Positions 34,214 to 43,474 of a DNA stretch of 64,000 bases are shown one piece after another. The stretch's first letter is position 1, and the number at the start of each line of letters is the position of its first letter. The notes below the pieces were generated by a model, which saw only the letters and a program-made list of their open reading frames with translations, did not search any database and was not told the DNA's origin. The position numbers were made by a program, and so were the translations under genes. Origin of the DNA: Pseudophaeobacter flagellatus (lineage in GTDB: Bacteria; Pseudomonadota; Alphaproteobacteria; Rhodobacterales; Rhodobacteraceae); contig NZ_JAJQRG010000004.1 of assembly GCF_021228235.1 (NCBI RefSeq), positions 248,001 to 312,000 of the forward strand, in the 5' to 3' direction.

Positions 34214-35056
34214 TCAGGCGCGGTTGCGTTCTCTCAGCTCTTCCAGCCAGGGCGGCGAAACCGTCGGCGCGCCGTAGAGAAAGCCCTGAAGGCAATCGAC
34301 CCCAATAGAGATCAGGAACTCTGCCTCTTGCTGGGTTTCGACCGATTCCGCGACCACCAGCATGTCGAACTGCTTGGCTATGCCGACCAGCGCGCGAACC
34401 ACGGCCTGGTTGTCGTGGTTGTCACAGATGCCGCGAATGAATTGGCCGTCGATCTTGACCGCATCAAAGAAGAATTCGCGGAAGTGGGCAATGGCGGTGG
34501 TGCCAGCCCCAAAATTATCCAGCGCAAAGGCAATGCCGTGTTTTTGCATCCGGTCCATGAAATCGATCACCAGCTCTGGTGCGTTCATGGCCGAGGCCTC
34601 GGTGATTTCCAGCACCAACCGTTCGCCAATTGTCTTATCTTTCGTCAGGAAGGCGTCCAGCACCTTGGACCAGCGGCTATAGCCGATAGAGCGGGCAGAC
34701 ATATTGATTGAGAGCCTAATTTGCGGTGATTTTATCAAGGCGCGCAGCCCATGTTGCAGCGCCAGGCAGTCCAGCTCGCGGCCGATTTCCTTGTCATGAA
34801 CCACATGCATGAAATCACGGGCGGGAATCACCCGCCCTGTGGCATCCAACACTCGGATATAGCCTTCGTAAAAGGCGACGCCATGCGGTGGCATCGCCTG
34901 CATGACCGGTTGAAAGGCAAGCATGGATTGGTCGTGCTTGACCGCCTCTGCCACCATGTCCAGGGTGCTGTGATCGCGCGCGACCACGGCAGCCGAGAGC
35001 GGATCTTCAGAGCCTTCGGCCATGTTAGCCCGTCTCATTTTCCGTTTGCTGACCAC
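34214..35056 (-). CDS. EAL-domain protein with altered active-site motifs
   Basis: A 280-residue protein with a single EAL domain and no membrane segment or partner domain. The GTG at 35054-35056 is chosen because AGGAGG lies 7 bp upstream. Motifs in order: YEGYIRV replaces the name-giving EAL (Glu kept), NMSARSI (NxSxxx kept), LEITEAS (Glu kept), DNFGAG replaces DDFGTG (second Asp to Asn), VKIDGQF (Lys kept), AESVET for EGVET, and LQGFLYG. Active c-di-GMP phosphodiesterases use the Asp pair for metal binding, so this may be weak or inactive and could instead bind c-di-GMP or a protein partner. It is monocistronic with its own terminator. Confidence 0.87.
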   Translation of the reverse strand: MVSKRKMRRANMAEGSEDPLSAAVVARDHSTLDMVAEAVKHDQSMLAFQPVMQAMPPHGVAFYEGYIRVLDATGRVIPARDFMHVVHDKEIGRELDCLALQHGLRALIKSPQIRLSINMSARSIGYSRWSKVLDAFLTKDKTIGERLVLEITEASAMNAPELVIDFMDRMQKHGIAFALDNFGAGTTAIAHFREFFFDAVKIDGQFIRGICDNHDNQAVVRALVGIAKQFDMLVVAESVETQQEAEFLISIGVDCLQGFLYGAPTVSPPWLEELRERNRA

Positions 35057-35258
35057 CTATTTGCCTCCTGGAGCTGGTGCCTTCCGCTAAAACTATGCTT
35101 TATCTGGACTGTGGCGCAAAAGGATGAAGTGAGGCTTAAATATAAAATTTTAGCGACCTGTCTGGTGAAAGATCTGTCGAATGAAAGTTTTTGCCAGTGT
35201 CGCGACTGGCCCCCAAAAAGGGCCAGGCCAGTATTTTGATCGTGGTTTTCGCGGCTGT

Positions 35259-35831
35259 TCAGCTGTCGTCGGGATCGGCAATCATTGCCGCAATAATCGC
35301 TTTGGCGCTGTCAGAGTTCCATTCGGCATCGCCGATCAGGCGCGCTATCTCCTCGCCCTCACGGTTCAACAGCACGGTGATCGGTAGACCAACCACCGCC
35401 ATTTCGCGTGCCAGCGCCTGTTTTGGGTCTTGATGACGGGGCAGGTTGGTGATGCCGTTGTCATCAAAGAACTTTACGATACCCGTAGGAGAGTTGCGCC
35501 CGGCCGCGATGGTCAGAACCTCAAAGTCTGCGCCGCCAAACTCCTGTTGCAGCTCGGCTAACTGCGGCATTTCCTTGCGGCAGGGGGCACACCAGGTGGC
35601 CCAGAAATTCAGCAGCACCACCTTGCCCTTATAATCCTGCAGGCTGGCCATGCCGCCGTCATCCTCCAGGAAAAACTCTGCCTGCGAGACGTCGCGCGGT
35701 TCGGCATGCACCACTAGGCGTTTCAGGCTGTCGGCGCGCAGGGCCTCCAATTCGGCCACATCTGCGGCCAATGCCGCATTTGCACCCAGGCCCAGGGCGA
35801 TATAAAGGGAAAGATGACGTAACAGACGCAT
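35259..35831 (-). CDS. TlpA/ResA-type thiol-disulfide oxidoreductase
   Basis: A 190-residue exported thioredoxin-fold protein: signal peptide [22 protein letters not shown] (1-22), then a thioredoxin domain with redox motif [14 protein letters not shown] (WCAPC) at about 76-89 and the cis-Pro loop [11 protein letters not shown]. Such proteins reduce periplasmic disulfides, for example in cytochrome c or oxidase assembly. It is divergent from argH with only 20 bp between the start codons. Confidence 0.9.
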   Translation of the reverse strand: MRLLRHLSLYIALGLGANAALAADVAELEALRADSLKRLVVHAEPRDVSQAEFFLEDDGGMASLQDYKGKVVLLNFWATWCAPCRKEMPQLAELQQEFGGADFEVLTIAAGRNSPTGIVKFFDDNGITNLPRHQDPKQALAREMAVVGLPITVLLNREGEEIARLIGDAEWNSDSAKAIIAAMIADPDDS

Positions 35832-35851
35832 ATTATCTCCGGGATTCCACC

Positions 35852-37246
35852 ATGACAGATCAAGCCTCGAACCAGATGTGGGGCGGCCGTTTTGCCGCTG
35901 GTCCAGACGCGATAATGGAGGCGATCAACGCCTCGATCGGGTTTGACAAGCGAATGGCTGCCCAGGACATTGCTGGCTCCAGGGCCCACGCAGCGATGTT
36001 GGCTGCAACAGGCGTTATAAGCGATAACGACGCAGAGGCAATTCGGGAAGGCCTGCTCACGGTCTTGTCAGAGATCGAGACTGGCACATTCCAGTTTTCC
36101 ACCGCGCTGGAAGACATCCACATGAACGTCGAGGCCCGCCTGAAAGAGGTGATTGGTGAACCCGCAGGCCGTCTGCATACGGGGCGGTCGCGCAATGACC
36201 AGGTGGCCACCGACTTTAAACTCTGGGTGCGCGATCAACTGGATGCGGCGGAAACTGGCCTGCTGGCGCTGATCCGCGCGCTTTTGACACAGGCTGAGGC
36301 GGGCGCAGACTGGGCGATGCCCGGGTTCACCCACCTGCAGGTGGCGCAGCCGGTGACCTGGGGCCATCATATGATGGCCTATGTGGAGATGTTTGGCCGC
36401 GATCTGTCCCGCGTTCGTGATGCCCGCGTCCGGATGAACGAATCTCCTTTGGGGGCCGCTGCCCTGGCGGGGACCTCCTTTCCGATTGATCGCGAGATGA
36501 CCGCTGCGGCGCTGGGCTTTGACCGTCCGGCAGCAAATTCGCTGGATGCGGTGTCTGATCGTGATTTCGCGCTTGAGTTCCTGTCCTGTGCGTCGATCTG
36601 CGCCATTCACCTGTCGCGCTTTGCCGAAGAGCTGGTGATCTGGTCCTCGGCGCAGTTCCGCTTTGTTGCCCTGTCGGATCGCTTCTCGACCGGCTCATCC
36701 ATCATGCCGCAAAAGAAAAACCCGGACGCAGCAGAATTGATTCGCGCCAAGGTGGGGCGGATTTTTGGTGCCAATACCGCGCTGATGATGGTGATGAAAG
36801 GCCTGCCGCTTGCCTATTCCAAGGACATGCAGGAAGACAAGGAACAGGTTTTTGATGCAGCCGATCACTGGATGCTGGCGCTGGCGGCGATGGAAGGCAT
36901 GGTCAAAGACATGAGCGCCAACCGGGCCGCGCTGGCCGAGGCTGCAGGCTCTGGCTTTTCTACCGCCACCGACCTGGCCGACTGGCTGGTGCGGGTGCTG
37001 GGCCTGCCGTTCCGTGACGCCCATCATGTTACCGGATCCCTGGTGGCAATGGCCGAAGTGCGCGGTTGTGACCTGCCGGATCTGAGCCTCGCGGATATGC
37101 AGGGGGTCCATGCGCAGATTACCGCAGACGTCTTTACTGTCCTTGGCGTTGAAAACTCGGTAAACTCGCGCCTGTCTTACGGCGGCACCGCGCCCGCGCA
37201 GGTGCGCGCCCAGGTGGCCCGCTGGACGGCAATGCTCGACGCCTGA
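35852..37246 (+). CDS. argH: Argininosuccinate lyase
   Basis: A 464-residue fumarase/aspartase-superfamily enzyme. It starts [20 protein letters not shown], then [18 protein letters not shown], and carries the signature [16 protein letters not shown] with the flexible catalytic loop. It splits argininosuccinate into arginine and fumarate. The ATG at 35852 gives the family start. The frame extends upstream into the tlpA coding region of the other strand, which is unlikely to be translated. A small lipoprotein gene follows about 100 bp downstream. Confidence 0.95.
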   Translation: MTDQASNQMWGGRFAAGPDAIMEAINASIGFDKRMAAQDIAGSRAHAAMLAATGVISDNDAEAIREGLLTVLSEIETGTFQFSTALEDIHMNVEARLKEVIGEPAGRLHTGRSRNDQVATDFKLWVRDQLDAAETGLLALIRALLTQAEAGADWAMPGFTHLQVAQPVTWGHHMMAYVEMFGRDLSRVRDARVRMNESPLGAAALAGTSFPIDREMTAAALGFDRPAANSLDAVSDRDFALEFLSCASICAIHLSRFAEELVIWSSAQFRFVALSDRFSTGSSIMPQKKNPDAAELIRAKVGRIFGANTALMMVMKGLPLAYSKDMQEDKEQVFDAADHWMLALAAMEGMVKDMSANRAALAEAAGSGFSTATDLADWLVRVLGLPFRDAHHVTGSLVAMAEVRGCDLPDLSLADMQGVHAQITADVFTVLGVENSVNSRLSYGGTAPAQVRAQVARWTAMLDA

Positions 37247-37348
37247 TTGGGTGTTGGGGATGTGAATTTGATCATGCGCCACCTTGATTTGTGGCCCATG
37301 ATCGCCATTTTGTCTGGTGGTAAGCCGGGCCGTTTTGGAGGCGAGACA

Positions 37349-37537
37349 ATGCGCAGATGGATGCTCAACGTGATTGCAATCACCGGCCTGGGTGCCAGTG
37401 TGAGCGCCTGCGGCGTTGACGGAGAGCCGATGCGCCCCTCTTTAAATGCGGGCGTTGGGGTATCTAACAGCGGTGTGCATGCCGGCGGCTCTGTTGGGCT
37501 GCACAAGGGGCCGTTGAATGTCTACCTCGGGTTTTGA
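37349..37537 (+). CDS. Small predicted lipoprotein 1 downstream of argH
   Basis: A 62-residue protein behind TTGGAGG. A signal peptide MRRWMLNVIAITGLGASVSA ends in the lipobox SVSAC, so the mature lipoprotein is only ~43 residues: Gly/Val/Ser-rich with alternating polarity (NAGVGVSNSGVHAGGSVGLH), ending NVYLGF. The ending in aromatic Phe with alternating strands recalls outer-membrane beta motifs, but it is far too short for a barrel. I have no family assignment; a small lipoprotein after argH may be conserved in relatives but was not checked. Confidence 0.72.
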   Translation: MRRWMLNVIAITGLGASVSACGVDGEPMRPSLNAGVGVSNSGVHAGGSVGLHKGPLNVYLGF

Positions 37538-37639
37538 CGGACCTGAGACCAGTCTGAACAGATGGCCAATGAGCTGGCTTGACTGCCCCCGATGGGGAGC
37601 GCTGAACTGCAACCAAAAACCGGAAAAGGCCCGTTCCCT

Positions 37640-37813
37640 ATGACACCTTCTCGTTTGCTGATCGGGCTTTTGGCTGCCTCTGTGACCAGCCTTTCTGCCT
37701 GTGATCTACCGCAATCCTATGCCCAGTCCCCTGCTGCGGAGCAGGCCGCGCCGACGACATCCGGCATACGGGTGTCTGGCTATGGCAGGGTGGGCGTGTC
37801 GCATCGATTTTGA
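37640..37813 (+). CDS. Small predicted lipoprotein 2 downstream of argH
   Basis: A 57-residue frame starting MTPSRLLIGLLAASVTSLSA followed by the lipobox Cys (SLSAC-DLPQ). The mature part is about 36 residues: a Gln/Ala/Pro stretch followed by GIRVSGYGRVGVSHRF, again ending in Phe with alternating hydrophobics. It resembles the preceding lipoprotein in plan (signal, short linker, Gly/Val strand, terminal Phe) but not closely in sequence. The ribosome site is weak (AAAAGG). A terminator follows at 37892. Confidence 0.62.
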   Translation: MTPSRLLIGLLAASVTSLSACDLPQSYAQSPAAEQAAPTTSGIRVSGYGRVGVSHRF

Positions 37814-37891
37814 ACGGGGGCTCCGGGTTTGACCGGAGGCTCCCGCCGCTGACTTGATGCCCTGTCGGGCCCCGCGCAGAGTTGGGCCGAG

Positions 37892-37919
37892 CACCGCGCT
37901 GACGCGCGGTGTTTTCCTT
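37892..37919 (+). terminator. Terminator after the small lipoprotein genes
   Basis: Perfect 8-bp stem CACCGCGC / GCGCGGTG, loop TGAC, followed by TTTTCCTTT. It lies 78 bp after the second lipoprotein stop and ends the argH-side transcript before lysA. Confidence 0.85.
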
Positions 37920-38094
37920 TGCTGAGAGGCCTTTGAGGGGCAGGCTTGCCCTCAAAGAGCCAGTTCAATTGTGTTGCAGGAGGCGCCTCAAGGGTAAACG
38001 GCGCCCAGGCGCCGCCGCTGAGCGGCCCTTGACCCGCGAGGCTGGGGGCGGGAATCTGTTGCCACAGATCGTTGTTTTGGTCTAATCGCCTTTT

Positions 38095-39360
38095 ATGGAT
38101 CACTTTCTCTACCGCGACGGCGCGCTTTACGCCGAAGATGTGCCAGTTGCCGAGATTGCGGCTGCTGTGGGCACTCCGTTTTATGTCTATTCCTCGGCGA
38201 CGCTGTTGCGCCATTTCCGCCTGTTTGACGAGGCGCTGGCGGGCATGGATCATCTGGTGTGCTATGCCATGAAGGCGGCCAGCAATCAGGCGATCCTGAA
38301 GACCCTGGCGCAGGCGGGTGCAGGGATGGATGTGGTCAGCCAGGGGGAATATCTGCGCGCCAAGGCGGCTGGGGTGTCTGGCGACAAGATCGTGTTTTCC
38401 GGCGTTGGCAAAACGGCCGAGGAAATCCGCACGGCGCTGAGTGGCGGCATTCGCCAGTTCAATGTCGAGAGCGAACCGGAGATGGAGGTGATCAGCGCCG
38501 TAGCGCAGGAGCTGGGCCAGGTGGCACCAATCACCATTCGGGTTAACCCGGACGTGGATGCCAAGACCCATGCCAAGATTGCCACCGGAAAATCCGAGAA
38601 TAAATTTGGCATTCCCATTGCGCGGGCCCGAGCTGTTTATGCCCATGCGGCCAGTCTGCCGGGGCTGCAGGTGGTGGGGATCGACGTGCATATTGGGTCG
38701 CAGCTAACCGATCTGGAGCCCTTCCGCAAAGCCTATGAAAAGGTGGCAGAGTTGACCGAAAGCCTGCGCGCCGATGGCCATGACATCCGTCGTCTGGATC
38801 TGGGCGGGGGCTTGGGCATTCCCTATACTCGCTCGAATGAGGCACCGCCGCTGCCAGTCGAATATGGCCAGCTGATCAAGGAGACCCTCGGGCATCTGGG
38901 CTGTGAAATAGAGATTGAGCCGGGCCGCCTGATTGCGGGCAATGCTGGGCTGATGGTCAGCAGGGTGATCTATGTGAAATCGGGCGAAGACCGTGAGTTT
39001 CTGATCATTGATGGTGCGATGAATGATCTGATCCGCCCGGCCATGTATGAGGCCTACCACGATATTGTTGCGGTGACTGAACCGGCGCCGGGGATCGAAA
39101 GCCTGGCCTATGACATTGTTGGCCCGGTCTGCGAAAGTGGTGACACCTTTGCCAAGCAACGCACAATGCCGCCACTGGTGGCCGGGGATTTGATCGCCTT
39201 TCGCAGCGCTGGGGCATATGGTGCGGTGATGGCCAGCGAATATAATTCACGGCCTCTGATCCCAGAGGTTATGGTCAATGGGGATCAATTTGCGGTTATT
39301 CGTGCACGTCCGGACTTTGACGAAATGATAAACCGCGATACCATCCCAGAGTGGTTGTAG
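38095..39360 (+). CDS. lysA: Diaminopimelate decarboxylase
   Basis: A 421-residue fold-III PLP enzyme. The PLP-lysine region is LVCYAMKAASNQAILKTL, with GVDMVS-type GAGMDVVSQGEYLRA, the HIGSQLTDLEPF loop, LDLGGGLGIPY and the C-terminal GPVCESGDTF with the catalytic Cys, then SAGAYGAVMASEYNSRP. It makes lysine from meso-diaminopimelate. It lies just upstream of the TIGR02302-type gene on the same strand, with a 66-bp gap to the chosen start. The start MDHFLYRDGALYAEDVPV is standard. Confidence 0.96.
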   Translation: MDHFLYRDGALYAEDVPVAEIAAAVGTPFYVYSSATLLRHFRLFDEALAGMDHLVCYAMKAASNQAILKTLAQAGAGMDVVSQGEYLRAKAAGVSGDKIVFSGVGKTAEEIRTALSGGIRQFNVESEPEMEVISAVAQELGQVAPITIRVNPDVDAKTHAKIATGKSENKFGIPIARARAVYAHAASLPGLQVVGIDVHIGSQLTDLEPFRKAYEKVAELTESLRADGHDIRRLDLGGGLGIPYTRSNEAPPLPVEYGQLIKETLGHLGCEIEIEPGRLIAGNAGLMVSRVIYVKSGEDREFLIIDGAMNDLIRPAMYEAYHDIVAVTEPAPGIESLAYDIVGPVCESGDTFAKQRTMPPLVAGDLIAFRSAGAYGAVMASEYNSRPLIPEVMVNGDQFAVIRARPDFDEMINRDTIPEWL

Positions 39361-39426
39361 CTGCGCGGGCAGATGTCCCGGCGAGAGACGCCACCTAAGG
39401 CAAGGCCCAAGGGAGGCAGAGCTCTG

Positions 39427-42108
39427 ATGGCGCGACACGGCAAGGCTGATCCACGCTTGCATCGCCTGCGATGGCCGCTCTGGCTGACGCAGGCCGGGAT
39501 GTTTTGTGAACGCGCCCTGCGTGCCTTTTGGCCCCTGGCCTCTGTTGTGATGGTGGCAGTTGCGGTGCTGATGCTTGGCCTGCATGATCTTGTTGCTCCG
39601 GTTCTTTTCTGGATGGCGGTTGTGCTTGCCGGGGGGGGCGCGCTGGGGGCCCTGGCCTTTGGGCTGTGGCGCTTTCGCTGGCCGCACCGGAACGAGGCGC
39701 TGGAGCGGTTGGATGCCAACCTGCCAGGGCGCCCGGTTAGCGCGCTGCTGGACACCCAGGCGATTGGCCGGAAAGATGCCGGAGCTACCGCGCTGTGGCA
39801 GGCGCATCAGGCGCGTATGGCGCAGGCAGCGGCAGCGGCCAAACCCGCGGCACCAAACCTGCGGATTGCCGCCGCTGACCCCTTTGCGCTGCGCTATGTG
39901 GCGCTGATTGCGCTGGTGATGGCGCTGATCTTTGGCTCGCTCTGGCGGGTTGTTAGCCTGACGGCCATGGTGCCGGGCGGCGGCGATCTGGGCGCGGCGG
40001 GTCCCTCCTGGGAGGGTTGGATCGAGCCGCCGCGCTATACCGGCCTGCCTGTGCTCTATCTGAATGATCAGGCGGCAGAGCGGCTGGAACTGCCCGAGGG
40101 CAGCCGGATTACCCTGCGCTTTTATGGCAGCGAGGGGGCGCTGCATCTGAATCAGAACCTACAAACCCCCGATACAGAGACATTGCCCGATGAAACCGCT
40201 GCGGTAGAGACCGCCAGCGGGATGGACCATGCAGTGACGGTTCAGCGCTCTGGTCGGTTGGAAATCCAGGGGCGAGGCGGGCGCAGTTGGACCATTGCGA
40301 TGCTGCCGGATCAGCCGCCGCAGATTGCTATCATGGGCCTGCCCGAGCTGACAGAAGAAGGCACCTTGTCGCTGCCGTTTCTGGCGCAGGATGACTATGG
40401 TGTCACCAGTGGAAAGGTGCGGATCGCCTTGGATCTGCTGGCGGTATCCCGTCACCATGGCCTGGTGGCGGACCCCGAAAATACCGAAGATATCGTGCTC
40501 GACCTGCCCCTGCCGATCAGTGGCTCTCGGCAGACCTTTGAAGAGGTGTTGATCGAGGATTTTGCCGCCCATCCCTGGGCCAATCTGCCGGTGACCTTTC
40601 ATATGTCGCTGCAGGATGCGGCGGGCCAGAGCTCGCAGTCTGCGGTGCTGGGCGCGCCGCTGGTGGCGCCGCGTTTCTTTGATCCATTGGCGGCCGCCGT
40701 GGCGGAACAGCGGCGGGATCTCCTCTGGGCGCGCGTCAATACGCTGCGGGTGACGCAGCTGTTGCGGGCGCTGTCGCACCGCCCACAGACTCTGTTTCGC
40801 GCGGCGGGAACCTATTTGCAGATGCGGGCCATTCTGCGTCGCCTGGAGGCTGCACTGCAGCGGGCCTCGCTCACCGTCGCCATGCCCCGCCTGATCAGCA
40901 CAGATGAACGGGACGAGGCGACTGCCGCGCTCTGGGCTCTGGCGCAGAGCCTGGAGGAGGGCGATATCGGCGATGCGCTGGCGCGGATGCAGCAGGCAAA
41001 AGAACGCCTGAGCCAGGCAATGCGGGACGGCGCCAGCGACGAAGAGATTGCCCAGCTGATGCAAAAACTGCGTGAAGCAACCCAGGACTATATGCGCCAG
41101 TTGCAGCGCCAGGCCCAGCGGGACGGCGAGGCGGGCGGCGAGTCGCCGGAAAACGCGATCACGCTTAGCCAGCAGGACCTCCAGGCGATGATGGACCGGA
41201 TCCAGGATCTGATGGAACAGGGACGCATGGCCGAGGCTGAGCAGGCCCTTGAAGAGTTTCAACGGATGATGGAAAACATGCGGATGAGCCAGAACCAGCA
41301 GGGGCAGGGCGGCTCTGACGGGCAACAGGCGATGGAAGATCTTGGCGAGACGCTGCAGCAGCAGCAGGGGCTGTCGGATCAGGCCTTTCGCAATTTGCAG
41401 GAACAGTTCAACCCCAATGCCCAGGCCGGTGAAAGCCAGCAGAACGAAGGCCGCAGCGGCGGTCAGGGCCGGGGGCAACAGCACCAGGGCGGTCAGGGCG
41501 GTGAAAACGGCGCGGGCCAGCAAGGGCAAGACGGCCAGTCAGGCGACCGTGCGGGCCAGAATGGTAGCGGCCAGGGTGGGGGCGACAGCGGTGACCCCAA
41601 TGGCGGGCAGGCGGGCAGCCAGAGTGCCGATAGCCTAGCCGCGCAACAGCGCGCCCTGCGCGAGGCCCTGCGCCGCCAACAACAGGGGCTGCCCCTGGGC
41701 CAAGGCTCTGAGGGGGCTGCTACAGCCGAGGCGCTGGATCGGGCCGGGCGGGCGATGGATGGTGCCGAAGATGCGCTGCGCCAGGGGGATTTGGCCGAGG
41801 CGATAGACCAGCAGTCCGAAGCCATGGAAGCGCTGCGCGAAGGTTTGCGCGCCCTGGGCGAGGCTCTGGCGGAAAACCAGCAGCCCGGGCAGGGGCAGGG
41901 CTCAGCCTCCCCCTCGGCGCAGGCTGACCCGCTGGGTCGCGACCGCAACAGCTCGGGGTTGGGAGATGAGCGCAATTCAGAGTTTGGCGAGGGTGTCGGC
42001 CATCGTCGCGCCTGGGATCTGTTGAAAGAGTTGCGTCGCCGGGCGGGCGAGATGGAGCGTAGCGAAGAAGAACGCAGCTATTTTGAGCGCCTGCTGGAAC
42101 AGTTCTGA
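39427..42108 (+). CDS. TIGR02302 family large membrane protein
   Basis: An 893-residue protein from the ATG at 39427, which has GGGAGG 10 bp upstream; an ATG at 39373 without a ribosome site would add 18 residues. Two N-terminal transmembrane helices (LASVVMVAVAVLMLGL and LFWMAVVLAGGGALGALAFG), then a third (YVALIALVMALIFGSLWRVVSL) and a long, mostly periplasmic region. The second half is rich in helical Gln/Glu/Ala repeats and then a Gly/Gln/Asn low-complexity segment (about 635-740). This matches the DUF4175/TIGR02302 proteins common in alphaproteobacteria, whose function is unknown. It converges with the zinc-ribbon gene; repeat copy B lies between them. Confidence 0.88.
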   Translation: MARHGKADPRLHRLRWPLWLTQAGMFCERALRAFWPLASVVMVAVAVLMLGLHDLVAPVLFWMAVVLAGGGALGALAFGLWRFRWPHRNEALERLDANLPGRPVSALLDTQAIGRKDAGATALWQAHQARMAQAAAAAKPAAPNLRIAAADPFALRYVALIALVMALIFGSLWRVVSLTAMVPGGGDLGAAGPSWEGWIEPPRYTGLPVLYLNDQAAERLELPEGSRITLRFYGSEGALHLNQNLQTPDTETLPDETAAVETASGMDHAVTVQRSGRLEIQGRGGRSWTIAMLPDQPPQIAIMGLPELTEEGTLSLPFLAQDDYGVTSGKVRIALDLLAVSRHHGLVADPENTEDIVLDLPLPISGSRQTFEEVLIEDFAAHPWANLPVTFHMSLQDAAGQSSQSAVLGAPLVAPRFFDPLAAAVAEQRRDLLWARVNTLRVTQLLRALSHRPQTLFRAAGTYLQMRAILRRLEAALQRASLTVAMPRLISTDERDEATAALWALAQSLEEGDIGDALARMQQAKERLSQAMRDGASDEEIAQLMQKLREATQDYMRQLQRQAQRDGEAGGESPENAITLSQQDLQAMMDRIQDLMEQGRMAEAEQALEEFQRMMENMRMSQNQQGQGGSDGQQAMEDLGETLQQQQGLSDQAFRNLQEQFNPNAQAGESQQNEGRSGGQGRGQQHQGGQGGENGAGQQGQDGQSGDRAGQNGSGQGGGDSGDPNGGQAGSQSADSLAAQQRALREALRRQQQGLPLGQGSEGAATAEALDRAGRAMDGAEDALRQGDLAEAIDQQSEAMEALREGLRALGEALAENQQPGQGQGSASPSAQADPLGRDRNSSGLGDERNSEFGEGVGHRRAWDLLKELRRRAGEMERSEEERSYFERLLEQF

Positions 42109-42139
42109 ACGGACCAAGCCTCACCTCAGGCCTAGGGCT

Positions 42140-42192
42140 TGTCGCGTTCATTTGCAGTCACGCGACTGGCTCTGCTTATTTGATTTTGCATG
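42140..42192 (+). repeat. Dispersed dyad repeat, copy B
   Basis: TGTCGCGTTCAT, a variable loop, then CACGCGAC..GCTCTGCTTATTTGAT..GCATG. The stem GTCGCGT (42141-42147) pairs with ACGCGAC (42160-42166). It aligns with copy A (19320-19371, minus strand) at roughly 42 of 53 positions. It lies in the 180-bp gap between convergent genes. Confidence 0.65.
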
Positions 42193-42288
42193 TCGCTCGA
42201 AACTGGGCGCCATCTTCGAGCGACGCCCACTGCCTGATAGCCCCGGCTTGCCCTTTGCGCGTCAGCGATTTCGGCGCAGAGGGGGGGC

Positions 42289-43272
42289 TTAGATCTGTGG
42301 CTGTTGCAGCGCGCTGACCTGGGCATCCAGCCAGAGGCGGGCCTGATCCATCCAAGTGACATAGCTGCTCAAATAGGGGTCGGCCTGAGGTATGACCTCG
42401 GCGATTTGCGATGCATTGCTATAGGTCATGACCAGCACCACGACGAGCAGGATTACCAAGGCAAACCCGCGGGTGAATCCCGATTTGCGTCGTGGCGCGG
42501 GGTGTTCGTTCGGGCCTGGCGGCGGCATTGGCGTATCTGCAGTGCGCAGGGTTGAGTTGATCTCTTCGATGTCGGGCAGAACGCCGCGTTTTAACCCGCT
42601 GGCCTCGGCAGCGAGGCGGCGTGGATCTTCGCCGCGCAGACGTGCCATGCGGTCCTGCGCTTGCCGGGACCGCTGGGCTGCACCGTCTTCGGGCAGATCA
42701 TCCAGCCCCAGATTGGACTGGGTTTCTAGCGGTTGTGGCCGCGGCTTGCCCTGGTCGGCGGCGCGCAGGGTGGTCTCCCGCTCGGCCTCTTCGCGTAGGA
42801 TGTCGCTTAGTGCAGGGTCAAGGCCGCGCGGTTGCGGGGCAGGGTCTGCCGCGTCACTGGTCTTGTCATGGGCCTCATCACTGGCCGGATCTGCTGCATC
42901 CGTGGCAGCGGTGGTTGCCGCAGGCGGGGCTTCGGGCTCTGCTGGTTCCTCGGTCTCGGGGGCTGTGTATTTGGCGTCAGAAGCCCCGTGAGAGGCTGGG
43001 GGCTGATCGGGGGCTTCGGCCTTTGTTGCTGCCGGGGCTTTAGGCTCTGGGCCTGGCACGGGCTCTGGATCAGGCTGGGATTCTGGCTGGGGCGGCGTTT
43101 GTGCCGCAGCAGTGGGATCTACCTCGCCGGGATCCGTGTCAGCCACAAAACCGGCAGGACGCTGAAACCAGGTATCGGCGCAGTTGGAGCACTGCACATC
43201 ACGGCCTTCTGGTGGAATGACGTCATCCGGCACTTCGTACTGGGCACCGCAATTCGGGCAGGTCAGGCGCAT
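42289..43272 (-). CDS. MJ0042-type zinc-ribbon membrane protein
   Basis: A 327-residue protein starting MRLTCPNCGAQYEVPDDVIP and continuing with CSNCADTWFQ: two CxxC pairs that make a small zinc ribbon (about 4-33). Next comes a ~200-residue acidic, Ala/Pro/Glu-rich linker. One transmembrane helix is at about 269-285 (GFALVILLVVVLVMTYS), and the C-terminal tail (about 40 residues) would lie across the membrane. The ATG is preceded by AAGGAG. Zinc-ribbon proteins of this design are frequent in alphaproteobacteria, but their role is unknown. It is divergent from ftsE with 202 bp between. Confidence 0.83.
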   Translation of the reverse strand: MRLTCPNCGAQYEVPDDVIPPEGRDVQCSNCADTWFQRPAGFVADTDPGEVDPTAAAQTPPQPESQPDPEPVPGPEPKAPAATKAEAPDQPPASHGASDAKYTAPETEEPAEPEAPPAATTAATDAADPASDEAHDKTSDAADPAPQPRGLDPALSDILREEAERETTLRAADQGKPRPQPLETQSNLGLDDLPEDGAAQRSRQAQDRMARLRGEDPRRLAAEASGLKRGVLPDIEEINSTLRTADTPMPPPGPNEHPAPRRKSGFTRGFALVILLVVVLVMTYSNASQIAEVIPQADPYLSSYVTWMDQARLWLDAQVSALQQPQI

Positions 43273-43474
43273 AAAGATCTCCTTGGCCCCGGAGGCATCC
43301 GGGTAACTGTCGGCAGTATTTCCAAATAACAATAGGCAGTTCGGGGCTGTCGCGAAAGGGTGAATTGCGATTTGTCCCGGCGTTGCGGGGCTTGGTTTGG
43401 CGGCTTTGCCCCATGGCCCATTGAAACTGGCGGGCTGCTGAGGCAAAACTGGCTGGCGTAAACAGGGGACCGTC

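Noticed and set aside
40159-41529. A 456-codon minus-strand frame opposite the TIGR02302 gene
   Set aside because: Antisense to a well-supported coding region, low-complexity Leu/His/Gln content.
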